Shown here one piece after another: positions 26,996 to 35,117 of a stretch of DNA of 36,501 nt; position 1 is the stretch's first letter, and each line of letters opens with the position of its first letter. The stretch lies in assembly GCA_905182765.1 (NCBI GenBank), contig CAJJCV010000028.1, positions 1-36,501 of the forward strand, written 5' to 3'. Both the position numbers and the translations under genes were made by a program. The notes beneath the pieces are model-generated. The model saw nothing but the letters and a program-made list of their open reading frames with translations. It was not told the DNA's origin and did not search any database. Origin of the DNA: Cryomorphaceae bacterium BACL29 MAG-121220-bin8 (lineage in GTDB: Bacteria; Bacteroidota; Bacteroidia; Flavobacteriales; Flavobacteriaceae).

Positions 26996-27190
26996 TTATT
27001 TTCCTTTTACAAATGGTAATCCAGTTTTTGGACTTTCAACAACTTGCTTTCCAGCAGGTAAGTCACATGATTCTGCTCTTTCATCTTTTGAAAAATAATA
27101 AATAGTTTGGTTTCTACCACCTTTTAATTCTACATCTTTAGAATTTAAAAAGTAACTTTTTCCTTTAGTGTTTGTGTGTTTGTATCCCAT
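26996..27190 (-). CDS. Small conserved-looking basic protein, unknown
   Basis: A 64-residue protein (GYKHTNTKGKSYFLNSKDVELKGG.. then YYFSKDERAESCDLPAG.. and VVESPKTGLPFVKGK). The order K-Y-F-L-x-S-K-x-V-x-L-x-G-G-x-x-Q-x-I-Y-x-F then PAGxxVVExxxTGLP looks like a compact conserved beta-rich fold seen in small proteins of other bacteria, but I cannot name the family. It shares the strong terminator with the gene opposite. Confidence 0.65.
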   Translation of the reverse strand: MGYKHTNTKGKSYFLNSKDVELKGGRNQTIYYFSKDERAESCDLPAGKQVVESPKTGLPFVKGK

Positions 27191-27480
27191 TGTATTGTTT
27201 TTAGTTAAACATTAATTTATACTAATCTATAAAAAAATATTCTTATCTGGAATAAATTTTTCTACTCTGGGGAATAAATTTGTTAATTACTTTTTTTTAC
27301 TTATTTATTTTGTTTTTTTCTTTTCTAAAAATTTAATGAATAATCCACAATAACAATTTTATGTAAAAACCTGTTAATCAGTATTTTATAATTCAATCTA
27401 TTATTTATTATTAAATATTAATTTTTTATTATTTATAGAGGAGTTTTAGGAAAGAAAAATAATTACTTTTTTAAAAACTG
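27191..27480. other. AT-rich intergenic region without recognised gene
   Basis: Between the start of the 64-aa protein gene (27190) and the next promoter. It is very AT-rich with long T and A runs and no open frame of meaningful length. It probably holds the promoter of the 64-aa gene and leader sequences; I see no clear consensus promoter or hairpin for it. Confidence 0.5.
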
Positions 27481-27513
27481 TTGACAACTATTAGTTTTAA
27501 TTATATATTTTTG
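27481..27513 (+). promoter_or_regulatory. Promoter for secreted PNPOx-like gene
   Basis: TTG at 27481-27483 and TATTTTTG at 27506-27513 are 22 nt apart, fitting TTG-N19..22-TAnnTTTG at its long end. The leader to the ATG at 27556 would be about 36 nt. Confidence 0.55.
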
Positions 27514-27555
27514 AGGATAATCAGGTAATAACCAGTCTATTTAATCTAAAATCTT

Positions 27556-28077
27556 ATGTTTTTCAATTCTTACACATCTCATCTTATTGCAATATTATTT
27601 ATGGTTATTTCAATAAGTTCTTTTTCTCAAGAGTATTCTGAAAAGAATATAATAGATGTTGCTAATTCTATTGTTAATGACTCTAATTCGTGTGTTTTTA
27701 TCACTCTAGATTCTAATAATAATCCAACATCTAGGCTAATGGATCCTTATATATATAACAATAATTTTGAAATTTATTTAGTTACAAACCCTAATTCTAG
27801 AAAGGTATCTCATATAAGAGATGATAACCGAATTACTTTAAACTTCACCTCTAAAGATGGAGGAAGTTATGTCTCAATTAACGGAACAGCTAAGCTTATA
27901 AATGATTTAAACCTTAAAAAAAAGTTTTGGAAAAGTACCTGGACTCCATACTATAATAACTTAGATAAAGATTGCATTCTTATAAAAATCACACCTAAAT
28001 CATTGGAATTAGTTAGCTCATCAAATATTGTTTTAAGTGATCCATTTACATGGAAGCCTGCAACAATAATTTTTTAG
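27556..28077 (+). CDS. Secreted pyridoxamine 5'-phosphate oxidase-like flavoprotein
   Basis: A 173-residue protein of the PNPOx-like split-barrel, close to general stress protein 26 type (FMN- or F420-binding). The core runs SCVFITLDSNNNPTSRLMDPY, FEIYLVTNPNSRKVSHIRDDNRITLNF and YVSINGTAKLIND, followed by FWKSTWTPYYNN and ILIKITPKSLELV. A hydrophobic N-terminus ending ISSFSQ looks like a signal peptide, unusual for this normally cytoplasmic family, so it may act in the periplasm. Ligand unknown. Its stop is 2 nt from the opposing fucosidase stop. Confidence 0.85.
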   Translation: MFFNSYTSHLIAILFMVISISSFSQEYSEKNIIDVANSIVNDSNSCVFITLDSNNNPTSRLMDPYIYNNNFEIYLVTNPNSRKVSHIRDDNRITLNFTSKDGGSYVSINGTAKLINDLNLKKKFWKSTWTPYYNNLDKDCILIKITPKSLELVSSSNIVLSDPFTWKPATIIF

Positions 28078-28079
28078 CC

Positions 28080-29405
28080 TTAATCTTTTAATGTTATTTC
28101 AATAATAGTATCTATATCATTCATTTGATCCCTATCCAAATTAATAGTTAAAACAGATTTTTTAAATTTAAAATCAACTTTTAAATTACTGTTGTAATAT
28201 GCAACTTTTTTTATTTTTTCGTTTAAATCGTTAATTATTAATTGATTTTTTTTAAAATCTAATATGTGAAGAAAAATTTTATTTCCTTTTCTAGTTGATA
28301 CAAGTTTTTCTGTTGGGTTTATTGGGCCTTTTCTAGTGCCATAAATAGTTTCCCCATTTTCACTAACCCATTCTCCAATTTTTTTTAATGATTTAATATG
28401 TTCTTCTTGAATCTCTCCATTAGGCATTGGACCAACATTTAAAAGAAGATTACTTCCATATCCTGCAGCTTTAATTAAATATTGAATTAATTCTTTTTTA
28501 GATTTATGTTTTCGATCTTTCAAATTAAAACCCCAAGAACCATTAATTGTTTCACATACTTCTAAAGGAAGAGATCCTATATCTTTTTTTGAAGTTGCAA
28601 AATCTTTTGTTCCTTTTCCTGGTAGATCTTTTTCAAACATCTGGAAATCTTCCCCCTCGTTTGGAGCTAAATGATGGTTGCTTCCAATTAGTGCTCTAGG
28701 TTGAAGCTCATGAATTAAATCGTAGACTTCTTTTAATTTGAAATCAACTTTTATTTTACCAAACCTTTTTCCATCCCATTCATGTTGGTCCCATTGACCA
28801 TCAAACCAAATTCCTCCAATCTCACCATAATTAGTCAATAGTTCCGTAAGCTGAGCTTTCATAAAAGCTATATAATCTTCCCATTTTCCTTCTTTTCTTC
28901 CTTCAATTCCATTTCCTGTTCTTCCTCTTGGAAAATAATCATCCCTGTTCCAGTCAAGTTGAGAATAGTAAAAGAATAGCTTAATGTTATGTTTTCTACA
29001 TGCTTCAGCTAACATCTTTAAAACATCTTTTCCATAGGGAGTCTTTTTTACAATATTATAATCAGAAGCCTTTGAATCAAACATTGAAAATCCATCGTGA
29101 TGTCTACTGGTTATGGTAATATATTTCATACCAGCATTTTTTGCCATTAACACCCATTTTTCTGCATTATATTTTGTAGGATTAAAAAACTTAGGTAGTT
29201 TTTCATATTCGTTTATCGAAATATTCTGATTATTCATCACCCACTCTCCATCACCAAGTACACTATAAACTCCCCAATGAATAAAAAGTCCAAATTTTGC
29301 ATCTTGGAACCATTTTCTAGCTTCTAAATTTTCTTTTGAGGGTTTGTACTGGGCATTACTTAACATCCCTGTAAAAACTATAATAATTAATAAATATTTT
29401 TTCAT
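28080..29405 (-). CDS. Alpha-L-fucosidase GH29, secreted
   Basis: A 441-residue secreted enzyme (signal MKKYLLIIIVFTGMLSNAQ) that releases alpha-L-fucose from glycans by a retaining mechanism. GH29 marks: KFGLFIHWGVYSVLGDGEWV near residue 37, KYITITSRHHDGFSMFDSK near 94, LFFYYSQLDWNRDDYF near 143 and GGIWFDGQWDQ with nucleophile D202. SNLLLNVGPMPNGEI near 318 is also typical. The acid/base residue cannot be placed with confidence. It is relevant to fucose-rich algal polysaccharides in a marine bacterium. A 57-aa divergent gene starts 33 nt upstream. Confidence 0.95.
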   Translation of the reverse strand: MKKYLLIIIVFTGMLSNAQYKPSKENLEARKWFQDAKFGLFIHWGVYSVLGDGEWVMNNQNISINEYEKLPKFFNPTKYNAEKWVLMAKNAGMKYITITSRHHDGFSMFDSKASDYNIVKKTPYGKDVLKMLAEACRKHNIKLFFYYSQLDWNRDDYFPRGRTGNGIEGRKEGKWEDYIAFMKAQLTELLTNYGEIGGIWFDGQWDQHEWDGKRFGKIKVDFKLKEVYDLIHELQPRALIGSNHHLAPNEGEDFQMFEKDLPGKGTKDFATSKKDIGSLPLEVCETINGSWGFNLKDRKHKSKKELIQYLIKAAGYGSNLLLNVGPMPNGEIQEEHIKSLKKIGEWVSENGETIYGTRKGPINPTEKLVSTRKGNKIFLHILDFKKNQLIINDLNEKIKKVAYYNSNLKVDFKFKKSVLTINLDRDQMNDIDTIIEITLKD

Positions 29406-29437
29406 GATAGAACAGTTAATTGTATATTTAATTTAAT

Positions 29438-29611
29438 ATGAAAATACTAAAATGGTTTTTATTTGTAATCTTTTCAATACTCTCACTTATAAGTATAGTT
29501 GTAGTTTATTTAATGTATAATAATTTATCTTTTATAGATTATCCTTATGTCGTATCAGCAATTGTTTTTGCTTTTTTAGCATTAATCGCTTACAGGTATA
29601 AATTAAAATAA
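29438..29611 (+). CDS. 57-aa two-helix membrane protein
   Basis: An ATG at 29438 opens a 57-codon frame ending TAA at 29611. The product has a basic start (MKILKW), one long hydrophobic helix (FLFVIFSILSLISIVVVYLMY) broken here at the 20-residue limit into about 7-26, and a second (YVVSAIVFAFLALIAY, about 37-52), then a basic tail YKLK, giving a clean two-helix hairpin. The stop is 2 nt from the opposing ChbG-type gene and the start is 33 nt from the fucosidase ATG, so it exactly fills the gap. Unknown function. Confidence 0.6.
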   Translation: MKILKWFLFVIFSILSLISIVVVYLMYNNLSFIDYPYVVSAIVFAFLALIAYRYKLK

Positions 29612-29613
29612 TT

Positions 29614-30633
29614 TTAGTAAATAACCTTTTGTATTTCTTTCCAGGTAACTAACTTGATATTATTCTTTTTAATTGCCTGTTTGAAGTTTTCACTTGAAAC
29701 TACATTCATATCTAAGTTTCTCCATTTTGATCCATAATTAGGATGCTCAACGGTGATTTGTTGCATCTCCTCATTGTCATAACCTAGATGAACTATTATT
29801 TCATTAAGTCCTGGTTTTAAATTTTCAATTACGTTCAAGTAATAATTACTCCAGTCATTGAATTCTAAATTTGGAAGAGCCATATACATATTTTCAACTA
29901 TCACTACGTTTTCAGGTTTTGGAAAACTTTTGTCAAAGTGCACAGCAACCTCCTTAGGAATAAAAACTGGAAGTTGATTTTCTTCTCCAATATCTAAATA
30001 AGTCTTGAAAATTTCTTGATCAAAAAACAGAGCACCCTCATGGCTATCAATATGAGTTGGGTTAATGCCAATTGAATATGCTAAATCAATTTGAGCTTGT
30101 AGTTCTTTTTTTACATCCTCAGGGTTAGCGTTCAAGGTAAATTTTCTTTTATTTTCATGAAGATTACCTCTTTTATCTAACATTGAAGTAATTAGATTTG
30201 ACTTTGTCACTCCATCCCATTTGTAATCTCTCCACTCGCTTGTTACTGTTAAATGGAGCCCTAAATCAATATTTGGATTATTAATAGCAAAGTCTCCAAC
30301 ATCATCAATAAAATCACATGTCATCATAACGCTACCAGAATTAACTAACCCTTGCTTAAGAGCTTTAAAACTTGCTTGATTTACAGAATTAGAAAGTCCA
30401 ATATCGTCAGCATGTAGAATTAGTAATTTATCTGTTTTTAAGTAACCCAGTTTTTCAGCTAAATTTTCATATTGCTTATAATTAGTCTTACCTAATATAA
30501 ATTTATAGGCAACTTTTGGATTATAAATTGGAATCTCGTTTAATTCAAAATATATAAAAACTGTAAGAGAAAATCCTAGTACAGCAAACATGCCCCATTT
30601 AATAACTTTTAGTATATAATTTAATAATTTCAA
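29614..30633 (-). CDS. ChbG/HpnK (YdjC) family carbohydrate deacetylase, membrane-anchored
   Basis: A 339-residue protein counted from a TTG at 30633. An upstream TTG frame overlaps the amidohydrolase gene, and a downstream ATG (30591) would cut the basic N-terminus before the membrane helix. The region after that helix carries the metal site of the YdjC fold: HADDIGLS near residues 74-81, LGLHLTVTSEW near 120 and PTHIDSHEGALFF near 190. Members remove acetyl groups from chito-oligosaccharides or related amino sugars. The anchor suggests it works in the periplasm, facing sugars made there. Only 5 nt separate it from the amidohydrolase stop upstream. Confidence 0.85.
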   Translation of the reverse strand: MKLLNYILKVIKWGMFAVLGFSLTVFIYFELNEIPIYNPKVAYKFILGKTNYKQYENLAEKLGYLKTDKLLILHADDIGLSNSVNQASFKALKQGLVNSGSVMMTCDFIDDVGDFAINNPNIDLGLHLTVTSEWRDYKWDGVTKSNLITSMLDKRGNLHENKRKFTLNANPEDVKKELQAQIDLAYSIGINPTHIDSHEGALFFDQEIFKTYLDIGEENQLPVFIPKEVAVHFDKSFPKPENVVIVENMYMALPNLEFNDWSNYYLNVIENLKPGLNEIIVHLGYDNEEMQQITVEHPNYGSKWRNLDMNVVSSENFKQAIKKNNIKLVTWKEIQKVIY

Positions 30634-30638
30634 AATAC

Positions 30639-33600
30639 TTAATCTTTTGTTCCAGGTAAGTTCATAGGAGTGATTTGTTTCCAATTAAATTCAGCTTTTA
30701 TTTGTTTTGGATATATTTCATCCAAATTATTTGCATCGTATAACCTTCCATCTTTCATGACCATATTAATTGAATTACTATGTCTTATATTTTCTAAAGG
30801 ATTTTTATCGAGGATAACTAAATCTGCTAATTTCCCTTTTTCAATACTTCCTAAGTCATTTTCAAGTCCTATAGCCTCGGCGCCAATAATTGTAGCAACT
30901 CTAAGTGCATCGTGTAAATCAAGACCACCTGCTTGCATGCTCCAAAGTTCCCAATGATAACCAAGACCTTGAAGTTGTCCGTGAGATCCAACACCAACTA
31001 TTCCACCCCTTTCAACTAAATCCTTTATGAATTTTCCCTGTTCTTCAAAAACATACTCGTCCTTGTGAAACCATCCATCATTTCTTCTTCTTGATTTTGC
31101 ATCTAAATGTGCTTTTGGAGTGAAGTAGTTTAATTTAGCGTCTCCTTGAACGTCTTCTGTAGCATAATAGTAATTCTCAGCCCAAGGGCCACCATAAGAA
31201 ACTAATAAAGTTGGTGTGTAGGCCATTTTAGATTTTGCCATCACTTCAACTAAATCATCATATACAGGATAAATAGGAATGTTATGTTCTTGACCAGGGT
31301 AACCATCTAGCATTTGATTAATATTTAATTTAATATGTAATGCTCCCTCTGTAGTTGGCATAAGTTTTTGCTCTTTAGAAGCCATTAAAATCCATTGTCT
31401 ATGCTTTCGATTCCCTGTTCGATACATTTTAATTGTCTTTGTATTGTAGTACTTTGAGTACTGTTTAAGGATATCTTTTGTCTGATCTAAACTTTTTAAA
31501 TTATATCCCCAAAAACCCACTCCAGGTCCAGTTGAATAAATTCTAGGACCATGCATAAGGCCAGCATCGACCATGTCTCCATATGATAATATGTCGGTAG
31601 TACCAGTTTGTGGATCTCTGACCGTAGTCACTCCGTATGCTAAATTAGCTGCAAATGACCACGTCTCAGCTTTATGAACGCTTCTAGAAACTCTTACATG
31701 AGCATGAGTATCAACAAAACCAGGAACTATTGTTTTTCCACTTAAATCGATAGTTTTAACATTAACCCATTCAGATTCTTCCATCTGAATCTTATCAGCT
31801 TCTCCAACTTCAATAATTCTATTATCTTTTATTAAAACTTCGCCATTTTCAATAACTTCCTTTCCCTTCATTGTTATTATTCTGGCATTTTTTAAAAGAA
31901 CTAAACCTTCAACTTTATTTTTAGTTATATAAGTCTTAATTTCAATTTCAGCAGCTTGATAAGGCTCTACTTTATCTTTTTTGTCTGTTTTTGATTCTTT
32001 TTTATCACTGTCTTTTTTATCTTTTAATATTTTTTGCTCATCAGCTTTTGCAATAGGAATGTTATAATTAAAAAGTGATTTTCCAAGAGAAAAATATACA
32101 TTATCTCCATTAGCCCCCCAAGAAGCAAATTCACCTCCAAACTTGGTTAACTTTCTAGCTGGAAAACTTGATTTTTTTGGATTAGAAACATTAATGGATA
32201 AATCTTTTAATCCAGAATAAGGAATTGTAACAACATATACATCATTATTAATTACAGCTAATGCTTCATCTTTTTTAGGTGATTTTATTACATATGTTGC
32301 GGCCGATGCTGGAGATTTTCTTCCTGGAGTTCCGTAAACTGAAATTCCAGTAACTTTTAAAATCTTTTTTTCATCTGTTCCGTCCCATCTTATTGAAGAT
32401 AAACCGTTGCCTCTGCTAGACAAAAATATTCTTTCAGAACTTTTTATAAAATGAGGGTTTGATCTCCCTTTAGTTTTATCAATAAAATTATTTACCCCTC
32501 CTTTTGAAGAAATCCACATCAATTTTGAATCCACTCCTAATGAACCATAATTATCAAATTCATTTTCAGAAGCCTTTACAAAAACTATTCTATCTCCAAT
32601 ATTATTCCAAATTGGAAAAGAATAAACACCATTTTCAATTGTAAGTTTTTGAACTTTATTTTTACTATTTAAAGATGCTTTATAAATCGCTCCCCCATCT
32701 TTTTCATCCCACGTAACGAATGCAATTTCATCTCCTTTAGGACTCCAAACCGGCATACCTTCTCCTGAACTTAAAGCAGTTAACCTTTTAGGCTCACCAT
32801 GTGGAAGATTTTTTATATAAATCTTGCTAAACGAAGTATAAGCTAATTTTGATCCATCAGGCGAAACTTTTGGATCTCTAATTTGATTAGAAAGTATTTT
32901 ATCAGTATCTACTATCGGATAATTAAATTTTAACTGCGGACCTAAATCAATTTCTTCATTAACTTCAAAAGGAATATTTATTGCATTTCCACCCTCTATT
33001 GGAAGTTTATTTATTTTTCCACCATAAGATGCAATTAAAAACTTACTGTCAGGTGTGAAGCTCATTACAGGAATTGATCCTAAGGTGTTTTGAGATTCAA
33101 TATCATCTTTTTGTATTGGATAAGCTAACCATTTTTCATCTCCAGAATTTAAATCTCGAGCTACTAAACCAGTTTTATCATTCCACCTAGACCCATATAC
33201 CAGCCATTTTCCATCGTTGGATAAGGTTGGTGAAAATGCAGAACCGTATCGACTAACAATATTTTCTATTGTACCAGTGTCCCTATCGTATCTAGCAACA
33301 GACATCTGAGGAAATTTAGCATTATATTGCCATGCTCCAGATTTTCTGGCAAACCATATGTATCTGTCATTTCTTCCAACTGCCACATCACTTACTTTTA
33401 AATTAGCCGGTTTTTTTATTAATTCAACTCCTTTACCACCAGACTTATGATTTAAATATAATTTAGAATTTCTACCACCTTTTGCACTTATAATATATTC
33501 ACCATCATTAGTCCACTCTGCAGTTTCCATAAACAAATCATCTCCTTTAGTAACTTGAATTGAGTCCCCAGTTTCTAAATCTAGTATCCAGGCGTTAGGC

Positions 33601-33968
33601 CCTCCAGATCTATCAGAGACTATTAAAAGATTTTTTCCATCAGGCGAAAATTTTGGATGAGCATCAAACGCTAACCCTCTTGTAATTCTTTTTGCTTTAC
33701 CACCCTGAATAGGAAGAGTATAAATATCTCCCAATAAATCAAAGGCTATAGTATTTCCGTCAGGGCTTACATCAAGAGACATCCACGTTCCTTCATCTGT
33801 ATTTATAGTAATTTTTCTTTCTGGTTTTAATGGAAGTAAAGCTTTTTTCTTTTCAGATTTTATAGTGTCTTTTTCTTCAATGTTAACTTTATTATCAGGA
33901 TTTTGAGAAATTAAAGTGTGATTAGAAAAAAAAGCAAATATTAGTATTATAATAATATGTTTTTTCAT
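30639..33968 (-). CDS. Secreted beta-propeller + amidohydrolase fusion protein
   Basis: A 1109-residue secreted protein (signal MKKHIIIILIFAFFSNHTLIS). Residues about 55-640 hold repeated TolB/PD40-type propeller blades (for example SLDVSPDGNTIAFDLLGDIYTLP, HPKFSPDGKNLLIVSDRSGG, DPKVSPDGSKLAYTSF, MPVWSPKGDEIAFVTWD). A Lys/Asp-rich linker (about 645-670) leads to an amidohydrolase domain with metal motif VDTHAHVR (H755, H757), then HGPRIYSTGPGVGFWG, GVGSHGQLQG and the closing DLGSIEKGKLADLVILDKNPLENI. This fused architecture is a recognised Bacteroidota type; the substrate is unknown (cyclic amides or peptides are possible). It is the first gene of the pair with the ChbG-type deacetylase. Confidence 0.92.
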   Translation of the reverse strand: MKKHIIIILIFAFFSNHTLISQNPDNKVNIEEKDTIKSEKKKALLPLKPERKITINTDEGTWMSLDVSPDGNTIAFDLLGDIYTLPIQGGKAKRITRGLAFDAHPKFSPDGKNLLIVSDRSGGPNAWILDLETGDSIQVTKGDDLFMETAEWTNDGEYIISAKGGRNSKLYLNHKSGGKGVELIKKPANLKVSDVAVGRNDRYIWFARKSGAWQYNAKFPQMSVARYDRDTGTIENIVSRYGSAFSPTLSNDGKWLVYGSRWNDKTGLVARDLNSGDEKWLAYPIQKDDIESQNTLGSIPVMSFTPDSKFLIASYGGKINKLPIEGGNAINIPFEVNEEIDLGPQLKFNYPIVDTDKILSNQIRDPKVSPDGSKLAYTSFSKIYIKNLPHGEPKRLTALSSGEGMPVWSPKGDEIAFVTWDEKDGGAIYKASLNSKNKVQKLTIENGVYSFPIWNNIGDRIVFVKASENEFDNYGSLGVDSKLMWISSKGGVNNFIDKTKGRSNPHFIKSSERIFLSSRGNGLSSIRWDGTDEKKILKVTGISVYGTPGRKSPASAATYVIKSPKKDEALAVINNDVYVVTIPYSGLKDLSINVSNPKKSSFPARKLTKFGGEFASWGANGDNVYFSLGKSLFNYNIPIAKADEQKILKDKKDSDKKESKTDKKDKVEPYQAAEIEIKTYITKNKVEGLVLLKNARIITMKGKEVIENGEVLIKDNRIIEVGEADKIQMEESEWVNVKTIDLSGKTIVPGFVDTHAHVRVSRSVHKAETWSFAANLAYGVTTVRDPQTGTTDILSYGDMVDAGLMHGPRIYSTGPGVGFWGYNLKSLDQTKDILKQYSKYYNTKTIKMYRTGNRKHRQWILMASKEQKLMPTTEGALHIKLNINQMLDGYPGQEHNIPIYPVYDDLVEVMAKSKMAYTPTLLVSYGGPWAENYYYATEDVQGDAKLNYFTPKAHLDAKSRRRNDGWFHKDEYVFEEQGKFIKDLVERGGIVGVGSHGQLQGLGYHWELWSMQAGGLDLHDALRVATIIGAEAIGLENDLGSIEKGKLADLVILDKNPLENIRHSNSINMVMKDGRLYDANNLDEIYPKQIKAEFNWKQITPMNLPGTKD

Positions 33969-34036
33969 TTTAATGGAAGTTTAGGTAAACCTGAAGATAT
34001 AAAAATAAATCCATAACTGATATCCTATTGTTTTAG

Positions 34037-34068
34037 TTGAAATCTGGCATTAATATTGTTTATATTTA
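34037..34068 (+). promoter_or_regulatory. Candidate promoter for PorP/SprF gene
   Basis: TTG at 34037-34039, 21-nt spacer, then TATATTTA (TAnnTTTG with the last G changed) at 34061-34068. The leader to the ATG at 34092 is about 17 nt. Confidence 0.4.
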
Positions 34069-34091
34069 CAAAAAAAAATCGCTAAGGTTTA

Positions 34092-35117
34092 ATGAAGATT
34101 TATTTTAAAAATTTAATTTTTTTATTTTCTTTTTTTCTTTCCAGTTCTATTCAAAGTCAGGAGGGACTTCCTATATATACAGATTATCTAACCGAAAACT
34201 ACTATCTATTACACCCTTCAATGGCTGGGGTTAATTTAGAGGGTATTAAAATTAGAATGACCTCAAGAAAACATTGGTTAGATCAACCTAATGCTCCAAA
34301 TCTTCAAACCTTTTCTGCAGATGCTAGATTAAATGATAGAAGTGGAGTTGGAATGATTTTATTTAAAGATGAAAACGGTTACCATGCTCAAACAGGTCTT
34401 TCTTTAACCTATGCTCATCATATCAATTTTAACGAAGATAGAGCCAGAATGAACGAACCAAATTTATTTAATTATGGTTCTATAAATCAATTGTCATTTG
34501 GAATAAGTATTGGTGGAGTTCAAAATTCTCTAGACCAATCCTCTTTTGTTCCTTTTAAAGGAGAGTATGACAAGCTTATAACTGGCATAATGGAAAGTTC
34601 AGGTTATTTTAATATGGATGTAGGAGCTTCTTATGTGAACTTTAATTATTTTGCCCATTTAACTCTGAAAAATGTTTTGTTTTCACCTTCTAATATTTAT
34701 GGGGAGGAAGTTTATGATTTTTCAAAAAACTATACTAGCTTTATTAAATACGTAGCTTCTTTTGGTTATTTATTTTTTACTGAAACACCATTTTCTTTTG
34801 AGCCTTCTCTTTTATTTCATGGATCAAAACTTACTAGTGAAAAAGCAATAGATTTAAACTTCAAGTCTTATTACAACCTCGATTACGGCTACATGTGGCT
34901 CGGACTTTCCTACAGACAAAGTTTTGATGGCGTTCAGTATAGAAATGAAGGTAAAACAGAAAAGCAAACCTATCAACTTGTTACTCCAATTTTTGGTATC
35001 TCTTATAAAGATTTCGTCTTTTCCTACAACTATTCATATCAAAAAGGGAATATAGTTCTTGGAAATGGAGGGTTTCACCAATTGACTTTAGGATATAATA
35101 TTAATCTGTTTAATTAA
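34092..35117 (+). CDS. PorP/SprF family type IX secretion membrane protein
   Basis: A 341-residue outer-membrane beta-barrel protein with a signal peptide ending IQSQEG. Family marks: GLPIYTDYLTENYYLLHPSMAGV at the mature N-terminus, then RMTSRKHWLDQPNAPNLQTFSADARL, GVGMILFKDENGYHAQTGLSLTYAHHI and a C-terminal QLTLGYNINLF barrel end. Such proteins partner large T9SS-secreted adhesins such as SprB and are usually encoded just downstream on the same strand. Here the gene instead converges on a T9SS type B cargo gene, stops overlapping in TTAA. Confidence 0.93.
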   Translation: MKIYFKNLIFLFSFFLSSSIQSQEGLPIYTDYLTENYYLLHPSMAGVNLEGIKIRMTSRKHWLDQPNAPNLQTFSADARLNDRSGVGMILFKDENGYHAQTGLSLTYAHHINFNEDRARMNEPNLFNYGSINQLSFGISIGGVQNSLDQSSFVPFKGEYDKLITGIMESSGYFNMDVGASYVNFNYFAHLTLKNVLFSPSNIYGEEVYDFSKNYTSFIKYVASFGYLFFTETPFSFEPSLLFHGSKLTSEKAIDLNFKSYYNLDYGYMWLGLSYRQSFDGVQYRNEGKTEKQTYQLVTPIFGISYKDFVFSYNYSYQKGNIVLGNGGFHQLTLGYNINLFN

